Assembly (NCBI RefSeq): GCF_010977555.1
Contig: NZ_CP048815.1
Location: forward strand, 4,394,501-4,458,500
DNA: 64,000 nucleotides
Direction of reading: 5' to 3'
Source: Caulobacter rhizosphaerae
GTDB taxonomy: Bacteria; Pseudomonadota; Alphaproteobacteria; Caulobacterales; Caulobacteraceae
Position 1 is the first letter of the stretch, and every line of letters starts with the position of its first letter. The notes under the pieces were generated by a model. It searched no databases. It saw nothing but the letters and a program-made list of their open reading frames with translations, and had not been told where the DNA came from. Shown here one piece after another: positions 1 to 8,934 of this stretch. The position numbers and the translations under genes were made by a program.

Positions 1-63
1 TTTGATCCGCGCACCGGCGAAGGCGGGCTGGAGATCTGGCTGCCGGTGAAGGCGAAGGCCTAG
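1..63 (+). CDS. C-terminal end of a probable GyrI-like effector-binding protein (partial)
   Basis: Frame 1 is open from the window edge and ends at a TAG at 61-63, giving only 20 residues ending in EIWLPVKAKA. An 'EIW/Y-(L/I)PV' strand right at the C-terminus is typical of the GyrI-like small-molecule-binding domain, either stand-alone or fused to AraC-type HTH domains. That is the only basis for the call. Its stop codon overlaps the end of the convergent acetyltransferase gene on the other strand. The rest of the gene lies outside the window, so the family assignment is tentative. Confidence 0.4.
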   Translation, partial: FDPRTGEGGLEIWLPVKAKA

Positions 64-614
64 CCGCGAACCCGGGCCGGATTGCCCACCACCGTCGCGC
101 CCCGGGGCACATCGCGGGTGACCACGCTGCCGGCGCCGACAATGGCGTCGTCGCCAATGGTCACGCCAGGCAGGATGATCGATCCGCCGCCGATCCAGAC
201 GTTCTCGCCGATGCTGACCGGGCGGGCGTATTCGATGCCCGTCCGGCGCTCGACCGGATCGCGCGGATGCTCGGCGGTGTAGATCTGAACGTGCGGCCCG
301 ATCGTCGTGGCCGCGCCGATGGTCACCGCGGTGACGTCCAGGATCACGCAGTTGAAGTTGAGGAACACGCCCTCGCCGATGGCGATGTTGTAGCCGTAGT
401 CGCAGTGGAACGGCGGCCGGATGCTGACGCGGTCGCCGACCTCCGCCAACAACTCGCGCAGCAGGGCGTGACGTTCCGACGGCGGCAGGTCCAGGGCGTT
501 GTAGCGTCCCATCCAGGCCGCCGCCGCCTCGTGATCGGCCATGACCTCGGGATCGACGGGACTGTAGAGGTCGCCGGCCAGCATGCGCTGCTTGTGGGTG
601 CGGACGTCGGTCAC
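60..614 (-). CDS. Maltose/nodulation-type sugar O-acetyltransferase (left-handed beta-helix)
   Basis: This 184-residue cytosolic enzyme is expected to move an acetyl group from acetyl-CoA to a sugar hydroxyl. The N-terminus (RMLAGDLYSP, residues 10-19) matches the 'maltose acetyltransferase' cap of the Maa/NodL/LacA family. From about residue 75 there are hexapeptide repeats with I/V every sixth position (IGENVWIGGG, IGDDAIVGAG), ending in the family's GNPARV. His116, in YTAEHP, is the expected catalytic histidine. The length is normal for the family. The true acceptor sugar cannot be read from sequence; Maa-like enzymes are often detoxification or scavenging acetylases. It is convergent with the partial gene at 1-63. 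Confidence 0.85.
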   Translation of the reverse strand: MTDVRTHKQRMLAGDLYSPVDPEVMADHEAAAAWMGRYNALDLPPSERHALLRELLAEVGDRVSIRPPFHCDYGYNIAIGEGVFLNFNCVILDVTAVTIGAATTIGPHVQIYTAEHPRDPVERRTGIEYARPVSIGENVWIGGGSIILPGVTIGDDAIVGAGSVVTRDVPRGATVVGNPARVRG

Positions 615-690
615 GAGGCGGAGACTCCTTGCTCGCCCTCTCCATGCCAGACGCGGGACCTGGGGACAAATTGAGGGGCGTCCGGCCGCT

Positions 691-957
691 TCAAAACCGC
701 TCCAGCGCCTCGCGCACCATGTCCGGCGCGTGATCGATCACCCGCAGATAGGCGGTCAGGGCGGCGTCCGGCCGGGTCTGGCCCAGTTCGAGCGCCGCCA
801 GCTGGGCCGGCGGAATGCCGAAGGCCCGCGCGAACTCGCCCTGAGACAGACCACTGCGCCAGCGCACGCCCTGCACCAGGGCCCGGGCCGAACGGACCTG
901 GCCGGGGTCGGCCTGATCGTCGACGGCCATGTCGGCGGTGATCTGGGATCTGGTCAT
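691..957 (-). CDS. Small HTH protein of the XRE/NadS (HigA-like antitoxin) type
   Basis: This is an 88-residue protein. Residues about 35-65 form a helix-turn-helix (SGLSQGEFARAFGIPPAQLA followed by ELGQTRPD), as in XRE-type regulators and HigA/NadS-like antitoxins. The 'LRVIDHAPDMVREAL' tail is typical of short antitoxin-like members of this group. No RelE/HigB-like toxin gene is visible on either side: upstream is a secreted protein and downstream an acetyltransferase. It is therefore either an orphan antitoxin-like regulator or a stand-alone transcription factor. Its target is unknown. Confidence 0.7.
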   Translation of the reverse strand: MTRSQITADMAVDDQADPGQVRSARALVQGVRWRSGLSQGEFARAFGIPPAQLAALELGQTRPDAALTAYLRVIDHAPDMVREALERF

Positions 958-1045
958 GCAACGCTCCTCGCACTGGCCCCGAGCGGGTGTGTAGGCGCTT
1001 TGCGTTGCAGGAATTCGACCCCTTTGCGTCGGCGGGGCGACTCTA

Positions 1046-1585
1046 TCAGGGCTTTTTGGGCGTGAGCACCTTGGGCTGGCCGGCCATGGCCCGGGCCTTG
1101 GCGTCGACAGCCTCGACGCCCTTCAGCGGGTCGCCGGCCGCCTCGAGCATGCTGTTGAAAACCTTCAGGTCCTTGGTGCTGATCTTCTGGATGTCCTTGT
1201 CCCTGGCCCATTCCAGGCCGATCAGCTGGCCCAGCCGGCAGGCCTTGGGCAGCAACGTCGGCTGCTCGGCGGGACCGCCCTTGGCCAACAGCTTGCCGAC
1301 GATGTCGTTCCAGTTCGGCGAGCCCGAGAAGCAGAACGACAGGTGATCGCAGGTCCCGGTCCAGAACCGCTTGTACCAGCGCAGGTGCTCGTCGGTGTCG
1401 AAGCGGATGGCGTCGGTCGGCCTGACCACCGACCGGCAATCGGCGCGCACGAACTCACCGGCCCGAGCGACCGGCGCGATCCCCAACAACGCCACGGCCG
1501 CCAGGACCGTCCAACCTCTACGCAACGCCAACAGCAACTTCCCCGAAACGCGACCGAACACGTCCTTTTCGGACGCTCTACCCAA
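1046..1585 (-). CDS. Hypothetical exported protein
   Basis: I do not recognise a family. The 179-residue product has a basic N-terminus followed by a hydrophobic stretch (about residues 24-42, ending in VARAG), consistent with a Sec signal peptide, so export to the periplasm is likely. Three cysteines fall in the first half of the mature part (DCRS, GTCDHLSFCF) and a fourth near LLPKACRL, which could form disulfides. The C-terminus is lysine-rich (LTPKKP). It follows the DinG-like helicase gene by 17 bases on the same strand and may be co-transcribed with it, but no functional link is evident. Confidence 0.6.
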   Translation of the reverse strand: MGRASEKDVFGRVSGKLLLALRRGWTVLAAVALLGIAPVARAGEFVRADCRSVVRPTDAIRFDTDEHLRWYKRFWTGTCDHLSFCFSGSPNWNDIVGKLLAKGGPAEQPTLLPKACRLGQLIGLEWARDKDIQKISTKDLKVFNSMLEAAGDPLKGVEAVDAKARAMAGQPKVLTPKKP

Positions 1586-1602
1586 ACTTGGTATCGCGCT
1601 GA

Positions 1603-4440
1603 TTAAGAACGATCTTCCGACAAAAATGCGGCGGTCGCCTCGATGGCTTCCACCAGGCTGACCCGCTCGATCGTCACGCCCTCGGGCAAACTGGAGAACA
1701 GGCGCGTCGGCGCGGCGGCGTCCAGCATCACGAACACCCCCCGGTCGTCGGCCCGGCGGATCAGACGGCCGAACGCCTGGCTGATGCGGGCGCGGGCGGT
1801 CGAATCGTCATAGCCCTTGCCGCCAAACCGCGCCCGGCGGGCTTTGTGCAACACGTCGGGACGGGGCCAGGGCACGCGGTCGAAGACCAGCAGGCGCAAG
1901 CTGCGGCCCGGCACGTCGATGCCGTCGCGGATGGCGTCGGTGCCCAGCAGGCAGGCGTCCTCCTCGGCCCGGAAGATGTCGACCAGTGCGCCGGCCTCCA
2001 GCGGGTCGACGTGCTGGGCGTAGAGCGCCAGGCCCTGGTCGGCCAGGGGCGCGGCGATCCGCTCGTGCACGGCCTTCAACCGGCGGATGGCGGTGAACAG
2101 GCCCAAGCCCCCGCCACCGGCCGCCAGGAACAGCTCGCGCATCGCCGCCGACACCTGGCGCGGATCATCCTTGCCGACGTCGGTGACCACGAAGGCGCGG
2201 GCGTTCTTCTCGTAGTCGAACGGCGAGACCAGGCGCAGCACCTTGGGGCTTTGCGGCAGGCGGGCGGCGCCGGTCCGCATCTCGGCCAGGGCGAAGGGGT
2301 CCTCCAGGGCCGGGTCGGTCAGGGTGGCGCTGGTCACCAGCACGCCGTGGGCGGGCGACAGCACCGCCGCGCGCAACGGCTCGGTCGGGTCTACCCAATG
2401 GCGACGGCAGGCCGCGTCGACCACCCGGCCGTATAGGAACGTGGCCTCGAACCAGTCGACGAACTCCGGGTCGTCCTCGGCGTCCTCGTCGATGGCCTTG
2501 AGGATCGAGCGCCAGGCCGGCAGGGTCATGCGCGCCCGGCGATCCAGGCCGCGAAGGGCGCCCTCGATCCGCGCCCGCTCCGAGGTGGGCAGGGTGTCGG
2601 CCTCCTCGTCGAGCACGTCCTCCAGATGGCGGGCCAGGGCCAGCAGGGGCGCCTCGATGGCCGCCAGGGCCTTGGCCGCCTCGCCGGCCCGCTCGCGCAC
2701 CAGCTCGATGGCCGGGCGGGCGGCGCATTGCAGGCCCTGCTCGGCCGCGCCGGGACGGTCGGTGACTCGAGCCCGCAGCTGTTCAATCACCGAGACCAAG
2801 TATGTTTCAATAGGCCCGATCGGATTGACCTGACCGTCGGGCGGCGCGATCCGGCCTGACCAGCCTTCGCCGGGCAGGGCCGCGGCGGCGTGCAGGGCGG
2901 CGTTCAAGGCGCCGCGGGCGCCTTCGCGCTCGCCGATGATGTCCAGAAGCCGGGCCTCCAGCCCTCGGCCCCGCCGGCCGCGGCCTTCGGGTCCGCGCAG
3001 CCAGCGCCGCAGCTCGGCCGCCTCGGCCCCGGACAGGGCGGCCGAGAAGGCGCTGTCGGCGGCGTCGAACAGGTGGTGGCCTTCGTCGAAGACGATGCGC
3101 TTGAGCGAAGTGGTCTCGTTGTCGCCCTTCAGGCCGCGCGCCGCCCGGGCCCCGTCGAAGGCCGCCTGGCTCAGCACCAGGGCGTGGTTGGCGATCACGA
3201 TGTCGGCGCGCTTGCTGGCCCGCACGGCCTTCTCGATGAAGCAGACGCGGTAGTGCTGGCAGCCGGCGTGGATGCACTCGCCGCGCCGATCGACCAGGTT
3301 GGCTGGGCCGGCCTGGACCGAAGGCGCGACGGCGAACAGGGTCGGCAGCCAGGCCGGGAAGTCGCCGCCGGTCATGTCGCCGTCGCGGCTGGCGCGCGCC
3401 CAGCGGGCCGCCAGGCCCAGGCCGATCAGGTCACCGTTGCCCAGCTGGGCGGTGTTGACCTGTTCCTGGAAGTTCAGCAGGCACAGATAGTTCTCGCGCC
3501 CCTTGCGGACCACCGCCTTGCGGGCCCGCACCAGCGGGTCGGGATAGATCGAATGGCTCTCGCGCTCGATCTGCCGCTGCAGGGCGCGGGTATAGGTGCT
3601 GATCCACACCGAGGGTCCGTTCATCTCGGCCCACACCGAGGCCGGCGCCAGATAGCCCAGGGTCTTGCCGACCCCGGTGCCGGCCTCGGCCAGCATCATC
3701 TGCGGCTCGCCCTCGCGCTCGCGCGGGGCGAAGGCGTAGGCCGCCTCGCGGGCGAAGGTGTCCTGGGCCTCGCGCGCCTCGTCTAGGCCCGAGCGCTGCA
3801 GCAGCTCGCGGAGACGTTCGCTGGCGCGTTCGGGATCGACCGGGCGCGAGCCGGGCTCACCGGGCGGCGCCTGGTCTTCCCACTCCACCGCGCGAGCCCA
3901 GACGTCGAGGCCGGAGCTGCGGAACTGGTTGCCGACCGGGGCCGAGCGCAGGGCGCCGACCACCGCCGGCCCCCAGGCCCAGCCGGCCCGGGCCAGGGTC
4001 TCGGCGACCGCCAGGGCCTCCTCGCGCGACGGCCTGGGCGTCATCGCCAGTTCGTGCAACAGGGCGCCGGCCGCGTCGCGCAGGGTCTGGGCCTGGGCGG
4101 GGGCGCCCTTGGGCTCGGGCAGCCCCAGGGCGGTGGCCAGCCCCACCGCCGACGGCGCGCAGAAGGTGGCCGGGCGGGTGAAGGCGTACAGCTCCAGCAC
4201 GTCGAACACGCCGCGGCCGCGCGCCGGGGCCTGCAGGTTCAGCCGCTTGGCGGTCATGGAGGCGTGGGCGACCAGGACAGGGCCGTGTTCGAACAGGTCG
4301 CGGGCGTCGGGCGTGCGCAGCGGCCGCCCGCCGCCTTCGTCGCCCGACCGGCCCGTGGCCCCGTCGGCATAGCCGGCCCGCGGCCCGGGCAGCACCACCA
4401 GGGCCGGGGCAAGATCGAGGGTGGGAATCTGGGCGCTCAC
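1603..4440 (-). CDS. DinG/XPD-family ATP-dependent DNA helicase with Fe-S cluster motif
   Basis: A 945-residue superfamily 2 helicase. Walker A is GTGVGKT near residues 253-259 and the Walker B box is DEGH near 449-452. Between them are one cysteine near 318 (NYLCLL) and a GEC-x4-C-x5-C group near 388-400. Four cysteines in this place are the signature of the [4Fe-4S] domain of DinG/XPD-type helicases. The C-terminal helicase half ends with an arginine-rich motif VI (SQAFGRLIRRADD). Known relatives unwind 5'-to-3' and process R-loops, D-loops or G-quadruplexes in repair. An N-terminal region of about 200 residues precedes the helicase core, as in alphaproteobacterial members. The start ATG is at 4440. 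Confidence 0.85.
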   Translation of the reverse strand: MSAQIPTLDLAPALVVLPGPRAGYADGATGRSGDEGGGRPLRTPDARDLFEHGPVLVAHASMTAKRLNLQAPARGRGVFDVLELYAFTRPATFCAPSAVGLATALGLPEPKGAPAQAQTLRDAAGALLHELAMTPRPSREEALAVAETLARAGWAWGPAVVGALRSAPVGNQFRSSGLDVWARAVEWEDQAPPGEPGSRPVDPERASERLRELLQRSGLDEAREAQDTFAREAAYAFAPREREGEPQMMLAEAGTGVGKTLGYLAPASVWAEMNGPSVWISTYTRALQRQIERESHSIYPDPLVRARKAVVRKGRENYLCLLNFQEQVNTAQLGNGDLIGLGLAARWARASRDGDMTGGDFPAWLPTLFAVAPSVQAGPANLVDRRGECIHAGCQHYRVCFIEKAVRASKRADIVIANHALVLSQAAFDGARAARGLKGDNETTSLKRIVFDEGHHLFDAADSAFSAALSGAEAAELRRWLRGPEGRGRRGRGLEARLLDIIGEREGARGALNAALHAAAALPGEGWSGRIAPPDGQVNPIGPIETYLVSVIEQLRARVTDRPGAAEQGLQCAARPAIELVRERAGEAAKALAAIEAPLLALARHLEDVLDEEADTLPTSERARIEGALRGLDRRARMTLPAWRSILKAIDEDAEDDPEFVDWFEATFLYGRVVDAACRRHWVDPTEPLRAAVLSPAHGVLVTSATLTDPALEDPFALAEMRTGAARLPQSPKVLRLVSPFDYEKNARAFVVTDVGKDDPRQVSAAMRELFLAAGGGGLGLFTAIRRLKAVHERIAAPLADQGLALYAQHVDPLEAGALVDIFRAEEDACLLGTDAIRDGIDVPGRSLRLLVFDRVPWPRPDVLHKARRARFGGKGYDDSTARARISQAFGRLIRRADDRGVFVMLDAAAPTRLFSSLPEGVTIERVSLVEAIEATAAFLSEDRS

Positions 4441-4489
4441 GGCCCCTTGTTAGCAGTTCGGAGCCCGAAACAAAATGCGAACGGAAACG

Positions 4490-5461
4490 TCAGGCGATCG
4501 GGGTTTCCGAGGAACCGCCTTCGAGGCGCTCGGCGGCGTCCGACGCGGCTTGCGCCACCTCCTGGTCGTCGCTCTCGGCGGCCATCCGATAGAGCTGCGC
4601 CGCCTTGGCCAGGCTGGCCTTCACGCCTTCGCCATCCTCGTACATCTGGCCCAGCGCGTAATAGGCCGTCGAATTGCCGGCCCGGGCCGAGAGGACATAA
4701 AGGCGCAGGGCCTTTTCGAGGTCGACGTCGACGCCCTCGCCGTTCTGATAGGCGGCGGCGACATTGGCCAGGGCCACCGCCGAACCGCGCTGGGCCGCCT
4801 CCACATAGAGCGCCAGCGCCCGCCCCTCGTCGACCGGCATGCCGTAGCCCTGCAGGGCGTAGGTGCCCAGGTCGTTGATCGCGTCGACCGAGCCGGCGGC
4901 GGCGGCCTTGCGCATCCAGGCGACCGCCCGGGTCTCGTCGGCGGTCACGCCGCGTCCCAGCTGATAGGCCAGGGCCAGCTTGTACATCCCGCCCTCGTCG
5001 CCGCCCGCCGCGGCGCGCCAGTACCAGCCCAGGGCCTGGGTCAGGTCCTCGGCGCTGGTCTCGTAGACCAGGCCGGCGTTGTAGGCGCCCAGGGCGTCGC
5101 CCTTGGCGGCGGCGGCCTTGTACAGCGACAGCGCCTTGGCCTCGTCCTGGTCCAGGTCCTCGCCGACGAAATAGAGGTTGCCCAGGGCGATCATGCAGCC
5201 GGTGTCGCCGGCCTTGACTCCGGCGTTCAGCCAACGCACCGCGGCCTCGACGTCGCGCTGGTCGCCCTTGGCGTTCAGATAGCTGTCGGCCAACAGGTCG
5301 TAGGCGCCGACGTCGCCGGCCTGCGCGCGGCGCAGCAGTTCGGCCCGCGCCGGGGCCTTCGGCGCGGCGGACGCGGCCAGGGACGGCGCACCAACCGCCA
5401 GCATCGCCGCCAAGGCCAAGCCTGCAAGGCCGTTCCGAGCCATCCGTCCCATGCGCGCCAC
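4490..5461 (-). CDS. Exported Sel1-like repeat protein
   Basis: A 323-residue protein with a signal peptide (hydrophobic residues 12-32, ending SLAASA) followed by about seven Sel1-like repeats of roughly 36 residues, recognisable by A-x2-LG-x-(L/M)Y and A-(L/V)-x-(L/W)-Y-x2-AA (for example IALGNLYFVGEDLDQDEA and YALGQMYEDGEGV). Sel1 solenoids bind protein partners, so this is probably a periplasmic adaptor rather than an enzyme. It is divergent from the Lhr helicase gene and 49 bases upstream of the DinG-like gene on the same strand. The partner is unknown. Confidence 0.8.
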   Translation of the reverse strand: MARMGRMARNGLAGLALAAMLAVGAPSLAASAAPKAPARAELLRRAQAGDVGAYDLLADSYLNAKGDQRDVEAAVRWLNAGVKAGDTGCMIALGNLYFVGEDLDQDEAKALSLYKAAAAKGDALGAYNAGLVYETSAEDLTQALGWYWRAAAGGDEGGMYKLALAYQLGRGVTADETRAVAWMRKAAAAGSVDAINDLGTYALQGYGMPVDEGRALALYVEAAQRGSAVALANVAAAYQNGEGVDVDLEKALRLYVLSARAGNSTAYYALGQMYEDGEGVKASLAKAAQLYRMAAESDDQEVAQAASDAAERLEGGSSETPIA

Positions 5462-5537
5462 GCCCCTCGCGATCCTGTCCTTCGGGTAGCCCCGCCTACC
5501 ATCCTTGTCAAAAGGCCGGACTTAGACAGGTTGACGC

Positions 5538-8135
5538 ATGGAAACGGAACGGGAACATGCTATAGGCCGGTCAATGGCCGAGGCGACCGCCCTTCCTCCC
5601 CGCTTTCAGCAGTGGTTCGCCTTGCGCGGCTGGGCGCCGCGTCCGCACCAGCTGGCCATGGTCGAAAAGGGCCGGCAGGGCCGCGACGCCCTGCTGATCG
5701 CCCCGACCGGCGGCGGCAAGACCCTGGCGGGCTTCCTGCCCAGCCTGATCGAGCTGGCCGAACGCCCGCCGCGCAACACCCCGGCCGGGGTGCACACCCT
5801 CTACATCTCGCCGCTGAAGGCTCTGGCGGTCGACATCGAGCGCAACCTGGCCACGCCGATCCGCGAGATGGGCCTGAACATCGTCGCCGAGAGCCGCACC
5901 GGCGACACCGGCGAGGCCCGCAAGCAGCGCCAGCGCCTGCGGCCGCCCGACATTCTGCTGACCACGCCCGAGCAATTGGCGCTGTTCTGCGCCTGGGAGG
6001 GCGCGCGCACCTATTTCGCCGACCTGTCCTGCGTGATCATCGACGAGGCCCACGCGATGTGGCCAACCAAGCGCGGCGACCTGCTGGCGCTGGGCCTGGC
6101 GCGGCTGCAGCTGTTCGCGCCGCGGATGCGCCGGGTGGGCCTGTCGGCGACGGTGGACGACCCGGACCTGGTGCGGCGGTGGTTGGGCCATAACTCTTCC
6201 CCTCCCCCTTGTGGGGAGGGGGCAGGGGGTGGGGGAACCGCGCTCACGGCGTCTGCCGCCCTGCCGGCCGCCCCCCACCCCCAACCCCTCCCCACAAGGG
6301 GGAGGGGAGCAAAGGATGTGGACCTGGTTCTCGGCTCCGGCGGCGCGCAGCCGATCGTCGAGGTGCTGGTCTCCGGCGGCCGCGTGCCGTGGGCCGGCCA
6401 CACGGCCGAGCACGCCATGGCCGAGATCTACGAGATCATCAAAGGGGCCAAGACCGCCCTGGTCTTCGTCAACACGCGCTTTCAAGCGGAATTTGCCTTC
6501 CAGGAGCTGTGGAAGCTGAACGACGACGGCCTGGCCATCGCCCTGCACCATGGCAGCCTGGCGGCCGAGCAGCGGCGCAAGGTCGAGGCCGCCATGGCGC
6601 GCGGCGCGATCCGCGCCGTGGTCTGCACCTCGACTCTGGACATGGGCATCGACTGGGGCGACGTCGACCTGGTGATCCAGCTGGCCGCGCCGAAGGGCGC
6701 CTCGCGGATGGTCCAGCGGATCGGCCGCGCCAACCACCGCCTGGACGAGCCCTCGCGCGCCATCCTGGCCCCGGCCAACCGCTTCGAATACCTGGAGTGC
6801 CGCGCCGCCGCCGACGCCATCCTGGGCGGCCACCTGGACGGCGAGCCGGCCCGGATCGGCACGCTGGACACCCTGGCCCAGCACATTATGGGCTGCGCCT
6901 GTTCCGAGCCCTTCGCCCTGACCGACCTCTATGACGAGGTCCGCACCGCCGGCCCCTATGCCGACCTGTCGTGGGAGGATTTCGAGACCGTCGTCGATTT
7001 CGTCTCGACCGGCGGCTACGCGCTTCGCACCTACGACAAGTTCCGCCGCATCGTCCCGGGCCAGGACGGCCTCTGGCGGGCCCGAAACGCCCAGGCGGTG
7101 CTGGCCCACCGGATGAACGTCGGGGCCATCGTCTCGCCGGCCATGATCAACGTGCGGATCGGCGGCGGCAAGCGACCGATGGGCGGCAGGAAGGTCGGCG
7201 AAGCCGAGGAAGGCTTCTTCGAGCAGATGAAGCCGGGCGACACCTTCATCTTCGCGGGCCAAGTGTGGCGATTCAACAGCCTGGTCGGGGCCGACGCCTT
7301 CGTCAGCCCGGCGCCGGACAAGGATCCGATGCTGCCCAGCTGGGGCGGATCGAAGTTCCCGCTGTCGACCTATCTGGCCGGCCGCGTGCGGGCGATGATG
7401 CACGACGAGGCCGAATGGCCCGCCCTGCCCCCGGACGTCCAGGAATGGCTAGGCCACCAGAAGCTCCGCTCGATCATCCCCGAGCGCGACGAGATGCTGC
7501 TGGAGACCTTCCCGCACGGCAAGCGCTTCCACCTGGTCTGCTATCCGTTCGAGGGCCGCCTGGCCCACACCACCCTGGCCATGCTGCTGACCCGGCGACT
7601 GGACCGGCTGGGCATCGGCCCGCTGGGCTTCGTGGCCAACGACTACGCGGTCAACATCTGGGCGCTGAAACCTATGGACGCCCTGGACCTGGACGAGCTG
7701 TTCGCCCAGGACATGCTGGGCGACGACCTGGAGGCCTGGCTGGCCGAGAGCTTCCTGATGAAGCGGGCCTTCAAGGCCTGCGCCCTGATCTCGGGCCTGA
7801 TCGAGCGCCGCCATCCGGGGCAGGAGAAGTCCGGCCGCCAGGTGACGTTCTCGACCGACCTGATCTATGACGTCCTGCGCCGCCACCAGCCCGACCACCT
7901 GCTGCTGCGCTGCGCCCGCGCCGACGCGGCGACCGGATCGCTGGACGTGGCGCGGCTGGGTGAGATGCTGGCGCGGGTCCAGGGCCGCATCCGCCATGCG
8001 GCGCTGGACCGCGTGTCGCCGATCGCCGTGCCGATTATGCTGGAGATCGGCCGCGAGCGCGCGCCGGGCGACGCGGCCGGCGAAATGATCCTGGCCGAGG
8101 CCGAGGAAGACCTGATCGCCGAGGCGATGGCTTGA
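5538..8135 (+). CDS. Lhr-type DEXH helicase (ligase-associated DNA damage response)
   Basis: An 865-residue helicase. Motif I is APTGGGKT (residues 55-62), motif II DEAH (about 169-172) and motif III SAT (about 198-200). The RecA2 half contains the family's STLDMGIDWG and QRIGRANHR, followed by the long Lhr C-terminal region. Ligase-associated Lhr-like helicases are linked to mycobacterial and proteobacterial DNA repair, and the next gene (PdeM-type phosphoesterase) is their usual companion. Right after motif III about 40 residues (roughly 218-258) are encoded by an in-frame palindromic repeat (6196-6310) and look low-complexity (Pro/Gly-rich), unlike the rest of the protein. The start may instead be the ATG at 5574 (MAEATALPPRF), since the first 12 residues are not obviously conserved. 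Confidence 0.9.
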   Translation: METEREHAIGRSMAEATALPPRFQQWFALRGWAPRPHQLAMVEKGRQGRDALLIAPTGGGKTLAGFLPSLIELAERPPRNTPAGVHTLYISPLKALAVDIERNLATPIREMGLNIVAESRTGDTGEARKQRQRLRPPDILLTTPEQLALFCAWEGARTYFADLSCVIIDEAHAMWPTKRGDLLALGLARLQLFAPRMRRVGLSATVDDPDLVRRWLGHNSSPPPCGEGAGGGGTALTASAALPAAPHPQPLPTRGRGAKDVDLVLGSGGAQPIVEVLVSGGRVPWAGHTAEHAMAEIYEIIKGAKTALVFVNTRFQAEFAFQELWKLNDDGLAIALHHGSLAAEQRRKVEAAMARGAIRAVVCTSTLDMGIDWGDVDLVIQLAAPKGASRMVQRIGRANHRLDEPSRAILAPANRFEYLECRAAADAILGGHLDGEPARIGTLDTLAQHIMGCACSEPFALTDLYDEVRTAGPYADLSWEDFETVVDFVSTGGYALRTYDKFRRIVPGQDGLWRARNAQAVLAHRMNVGAIVSPAMINVRIGGGKRPMGGRKVGEAEEGFFEQMKPGDTFIFAGQVWRFNSLVGADAFVSPAPDKDPMLPSWGGSKFPLSTYLAGRVRAMMHDEAEWPALPPDVQEWLGHQKLRSIIPERDEMLLETFPHGKRFHLVCYPFEGRLAHTTLAMLLTRRLDRLGIGPLGFVANDYAVNIWALKPMDALDLDELFAQDMLGDDLEAWLAESFLMKRAFKACALISGLIERRHPGQEKSGRQVTFSTDLIYDVLRRHQPDHLLLRCARADAATGSLDVARLGEMLARVQGRIRHAALDRVSPIAVPIMLEIGRERAPGDAAGEMILAEAEEDLIAEAMA
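6196..6310. repeat. Two-armed palindromic repeat embedded in the Lhr helicase gene
   Basis: Two GC-rich arms (6196-6235 and about 6269-6310) are near-perfect inverted copies of each other, and each contains a small hairpin (CCTCCCCCTTGTGGGGAGG on the left, its complement on the right). They are separated by about 35 bases. The same architecture, with different exact bases, recurs at 57351-57489 in an intergenic space. Here the unit is read through in frame as part of the helicase gene at 5538-8135 and creates a proline/glycine-rich insertion. The boundaries come from the arms and could be off by several bases. Confidence 0.85.
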
Positions 8136-8142
8136 TGAGAGT

Positions 8143-8865
8143 GTGTGCGGCGTGACCAGCCTGGCGTTCCAGATCGGCGATTGCGGCGGCCTGCGGCTCG
8201 AGATCGCGGGCGCGCGCGCGGTGCTGCGCCACTCCGGAGCGCTATGGCTGGAAACCGAGCGCACGATGGTGGTGGCCGACCTGCACTTCGAGAAGGGCAG
8301 CAGCTACGCCGCGCGCTTCGGCCAGATGCTGCCGCCCTACGACACCCGCGAGACCCTCGACCGGCTGGAGCACGAGTTGGCCGCCCTGTCGCCCGCCACC
8401 CTGGTGTTCCTGGGCGACAGCTTCCACGACGGGGCCGGCGAGGATCGGCTGCCGGGCGAGGACCGGGCCCGCATCGCCGCCCTGGCCGTGGGTCGCCAGC
8501 TGATCTGGGCGGTGGGCAACCACGACGAGGACGGCCCCCGCGCCCTGCCCGGCGACGTGGTCGACGAGGCGGCGATCGCCGGCCTGACCTTCCGCCACGA
8601 GCCCCTGCCCGGCGCCCAGCCCGGCGAAGTGGCCGGCCACCTGCATCCGGCGGCCAGGGTGACCAGCGGCCGGGCCACGATCCGTCGGCGCTGCTTCGTC
8701 ACCGACGGCGCGCGCCTGGTGCTGCCGGCCTTCGGGGCCTTCACCGGCGGATTGAACATCCTGGACCAGGCCTTCGCCCCCCTGTTCGGCGGCCCAGCCC
8801 TGGCCGCCGCCCTGGGCCCCCGTCGAGTGCACGCGGTCGGCTGGAAGTCGCTGCGTCCGGACTGA
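8143..8865 (+). CDS. pdeM: Ligase-associated DNA damage response phosphoesterase PdeM
   Basis: A metallophosphoesterase of about 240 residues. Metal-binding motifs appear in order: VADLHFEKG (motif I), FLGDSFHDG (II), VGNHDED (III) and GHLHPAA (V). This is the arrangement of PdeM, a calcineurin-fold nuclease found with Lhr-type helicases and ATP-dependent ligases in bacterial repair clusters. It starts 7 bases after the helicase stop, so the two are co-translated. The GTG at 8143 is used here; the in-frame GTG at 8152 is an equally good start. The companion ligase and exonuclease genes of such clusters are not adjacent in this window. Confidence 0.85.
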   Translation: MCGVTSLAFQIGDCGGLRLEIAGARAVLRHSGALWLETERTMVVADLHFEKGSSYAARFGQMLPPYDTRETLDRLEHELAALSPATLVFLGDSFHDGAGEDRLPGEDRARIAALAVGRQLIWAVGNHDEDGPRALPGDVVDEAAIAGLTFRHEPLPGAQPGEVAGHLHPAARVTSGRATIRRRCFVTDGARLVLPAFGAFTGGLNILDQAFAPLFGGPALAAALGPRRVHAVGWKSLRPD

Positions 8866-8934
8866 GGCCTGGCGGGACGGATCACCCTTCCCGCCTGGGC
8901 GTTTGATCCCCGGGACGTTGGAAGGAGTATCGTC

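Noticed and set aside
691..1585. Toxin-antitoxin pair formed by the HTH protein and the upstream gene
   Set aside because: The upstream gene encodes a larger protein with a signal peptide and lies 88 bases away, unlike a RelE/HigB-type toxin; no other partner is adjacent.
4475..6193. A 572-codon open frame on plus across the Sel1 gene and the helicase start
   Set aside because: It runs antisense to the Sel1-repeat gene and then out of frame in the helicase gene, with no homology in its product.
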